Source of the DNA: JAZOTM01 sp045657625
GTDB lineage: Bacteria; Bacillota; Clostridia; Lachnospirales; Lachnospiraceae
Direction of reading: 5' to 3'
Assembly (NCBI GenBank): GCA_045657625.1
Contig: JAZOTM010000038.1
Span: 1-6,026, forward strand
Length of the DNA: 6,026 nucleotides
The notes under the pieces were generated by a model. It did not search any database. It saw only the letters and a program-made list of their open reading frames with translations, and had not been told where the DNA came from. This document shows positions 4,617 to 6,026 of this stretch, one piece after another. The first letter of the stretch is position 1; every line of letters starts with the position of its first letter. The position numbers were made by a program, and so were the translations under genes.

Positions 4617-6026
4617 ATGAAAGAGAGATTACAGCGTCTTTTCGGCGGAAATCTGGATATGTATAAATCCATACCTTTTTGGTCGTGGAATAATAATTTG
4701 GATGAAGCTGAATTGATAAGGCAGATCGAGCAGATGAAATCGGCCGGCATTGGTGGCTTTATTATGCATGCCCGTACCGGTTTGAAAGAGGAATACTTGG
4801 GAGAAAAATGGTTTTCCTGTGTAAAATCCTGTTTGGATAAGGCAAGAGAGCTGGGGATGCAGGCGTGGATTTATGATGAAAATGGCTGGCCCAGCGGATT
4901 TGTTGGCGGAAAGCTGTTAGAGATAGAACGGTATCGTGCGCGCTATTTGGAGTATAGTGTCGGCCCGTTCGATTCTGGAGCATATGCGGTCTATGTCACT
5001 GAGCAGAGTGGCTATCGATTGGTGGATACGAAACAACCGGAGATCGAGGAATATCATCGGATCTATTTGCGTGTTAGCCCCTCCAATACGGATATTTTGA
5101 ATGATAAAGTGGTAGATGCGTTCATTCAGGAAACCCATGAGCAATATTATAAGCGTTTCCCAGAAAGCTTCGGCAGAGAGCTTGCAGGCTTTTTTACGGA
5201 CGAGCCGCAATATTATCGCTGGGCAACACCGTTTTCATCGGCAGCGGCAGAGCAATTTGCTGCAGAAGGAGAGGATATCCGAGAGGGCCTTATTTGGCTC
5301 TTTGTACAAGATGAGGCAGGTTATCCCTTCCGTGTAAAGTATTACAACACATTAAATAAACTCTATACTGAGAACTTCTATAAAAAATTATACGATTGGT
5401 GCGAAGCACATCATTGCCAGCTTACCGGTCATAGCGTAGAAGAAATGAATCTGCCCGGACAGATGTGGGGTGGAGCCAATGTAATGCCCTCCTATGGTTA
5501 TGAGCATATACCCGGAATGGACTGGTTAGGCAGAGGAAATGGTACAGAAATTCCACCAAAGCAGGTTAGCAGTGTTGCCAGCCAGTTGGGAATCAAGCAG
5601 GTGCTGACAGAAACCTTTGGCTGCAGCGGATATGATGTGACGCCAAAGGAATTAAAAGGCATTGCCGATTACCAATATTTTAACGGTGTGAATCTGATGT
5701 GCCACCATTTGTATCCCTATTCTTTGGCTGCTGGTGGTAAGACGGATTATCCTCCGGTATTTTCCCACCACTCCAATTGGTTTGACCATTTTAAAACATT
5801 TAATGACTACTTTACCCGTCTGGGATGTCTGATTGCCAATACAGAAGAAGTGTATGATGTGGCGATCATTCATCCGATCCGTGGGGCATGGTTAGATTAC
5901 CTTCGCAGTCAAGATGCGGAAAGTGTTGAGGCAATACAGAAAGCTTTTGATACACTGATCCAAGGACTGCGTAAGCATGGCGTTTTGTTCCAATTTGTAG
6001 ATGAAACCCTGCTGGAAAAGCATGGC
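4617..6026 (+). CDS. GH106-like glycoside hydrolase (alpha-L-rhamnosidase-related), N-terminal 470 residues, 3' truncated by window edge
   Basis: The frame is open for exactly 470 codons from ATG 4617 to the window edge, with no stop. Key motifs in order are IPFWSWNNNL (19-28), the first barrel strand GIGGFIMHARTGL (44-56), MQAWIYDENGWPSG (81-94), a FFTDEPQYY segment (192-200), QLTGHSVEEMN (268-278), and VLTETFGCSGYD (329-340) followed by MCHHLYPYS (361-369). These define the catalytic (alpha/beta)8 barrel of GH106-like proteins, whose characterised members remove alpha-L-rhamnose. E196 in TDEP, E275 or E276 in HSVEE and E332 in TETFG are the obvious candidate catalytic acids; I infer this from their positions at barrel strand ends. 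No signal peptide is visible, so it should act inside the cell on imported oligosaccharides. Full-length members are commonly 800-1100 residues, so about half is missing. It resembles the family of the 1-1086 gene, making this a locus with two such enzymes. Specificity other than rhamnose is quite possible, since many relatives are uncharacterised. Confidence 0.8.
   Translation, partial: MKERLQRLFGGNLDMYKSIPFWSWNNNLDEAELIRQIEQMKSAGIGGFIMHARTGLKEEYLGEKWFSCVKSCLDKARELGMQAWIYDENGWPSGFVGGKLLEIERYRARYLEYSVGPFDSGAYAVYVTEQSGYRLVDTKQPEIEEYHRIYLRVSPSNTDILNDKVVDAFIQETHEQYYKRFPESFGRELAGFFTDEPQYYRWATPFSSAAAEQFAAEGEDIREGLIWLFVQDEAGYPFRVKYYNTLNKLYTENFYKKLYDWCEAHHCQLTGHSVEEMNLPGQMWGGANVMPSYGYEHIPGMDWLGRGNGTEIPPKQVSSVASQLGIKQVLTETFGCSGYDVTPKELKGIADYQYFNGVNLMCHHLYPYSLAAGGKTDYPPVFSHHSNWFDHFKTFNDYFTRLGCLIANTEEVYDVAIIHPIRGAWLDYLRSQDAESVEAIQKAFDTLIQGLRKHGVLFQFVDETLLEKHG

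Noticed and set aside
5116..5337. Small + strand open frame within the second GH106-like gene
   Set aside because: It overlaps strongly conserved catalytic-domain coding sequence in another frame and has no motif of its own.
1..6026. CRISPR array, tRNA, rRNA, insertion sequence or phage element
   Set aside because: I found no regularly spaced repeats, cloverleaf-like sequence, transposase motif, terminal inverted repeats or phage gene on either strand by eye.

Overview
The window looks like part of a carbohydrate-utilisation locus from a low-to-moderate GC Gram-positive anaerobe, probably a gut-type Clostridia. This rests on AGGAGG-like ribosome binding sites, frequent GTG starts, tightly packed same-strand genes, and protein families typical of that group. 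No marker gene fixes the species. All recognisable genes lie on the + strand.

Left to right: (a) 1-1086 is the C-terminal part of a large GH106-like (alpha-L-rhamnosidase-related) glycoside hydrolase whose 5' end is outside the window. (b) 1109-~1506 is the N-terminal piece of a ROK-family protein, broken by an in-frame TAA. (c) ~1504-1812 is the C-terminal piece of an N-acetylglucosamine-6-phosphate deacetylase (NagA), joined out of frame to the ROK piece. (d) 1816-3678 is an apparently intact 620-residue protein that looks like a GH42-type TIM-barrel hydrolase with a trimerisation-like domain. (e) 3739-~3930 is the N-terminal piece of a ribulose-phosphate 3-epimerase-like protein, also broken by an in-frame TAA. 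(f) ~3931-4371 is the C-terminal piece of a GH38 alpha-mannosidase-like protein, joined in frame to the epimerase piece. (g) ~4386-4560 is an unidentified C-terminal-looking remnant behind a start-like site. (h) 4617-6026 is the first 470 residues of a second GH106-like hydrolase that runs off the right edge.

The striking pattern is that large, apparently functional hydrolase genes are separated by chimeric scars. At least twice, the 5' part of one gene is joined to the 3' part of another, as expected from repeated internal deletions in a longer operon. The ancestral locus probably also held a complete ROK sugar kinase or regulator, nagA, a pentulose- or hexulose-phosphate epimerase, and a GH38 alpha-mannosidase. 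That set would suit breakdown of complex mannose-, N-acetylglucosamine- or deoxysugar-containing glycans. I infer a catabolic island under reductive decay. I see no CRISPR array, tRNA, rRNA, transposase or phage gene, and no convincing terminator.
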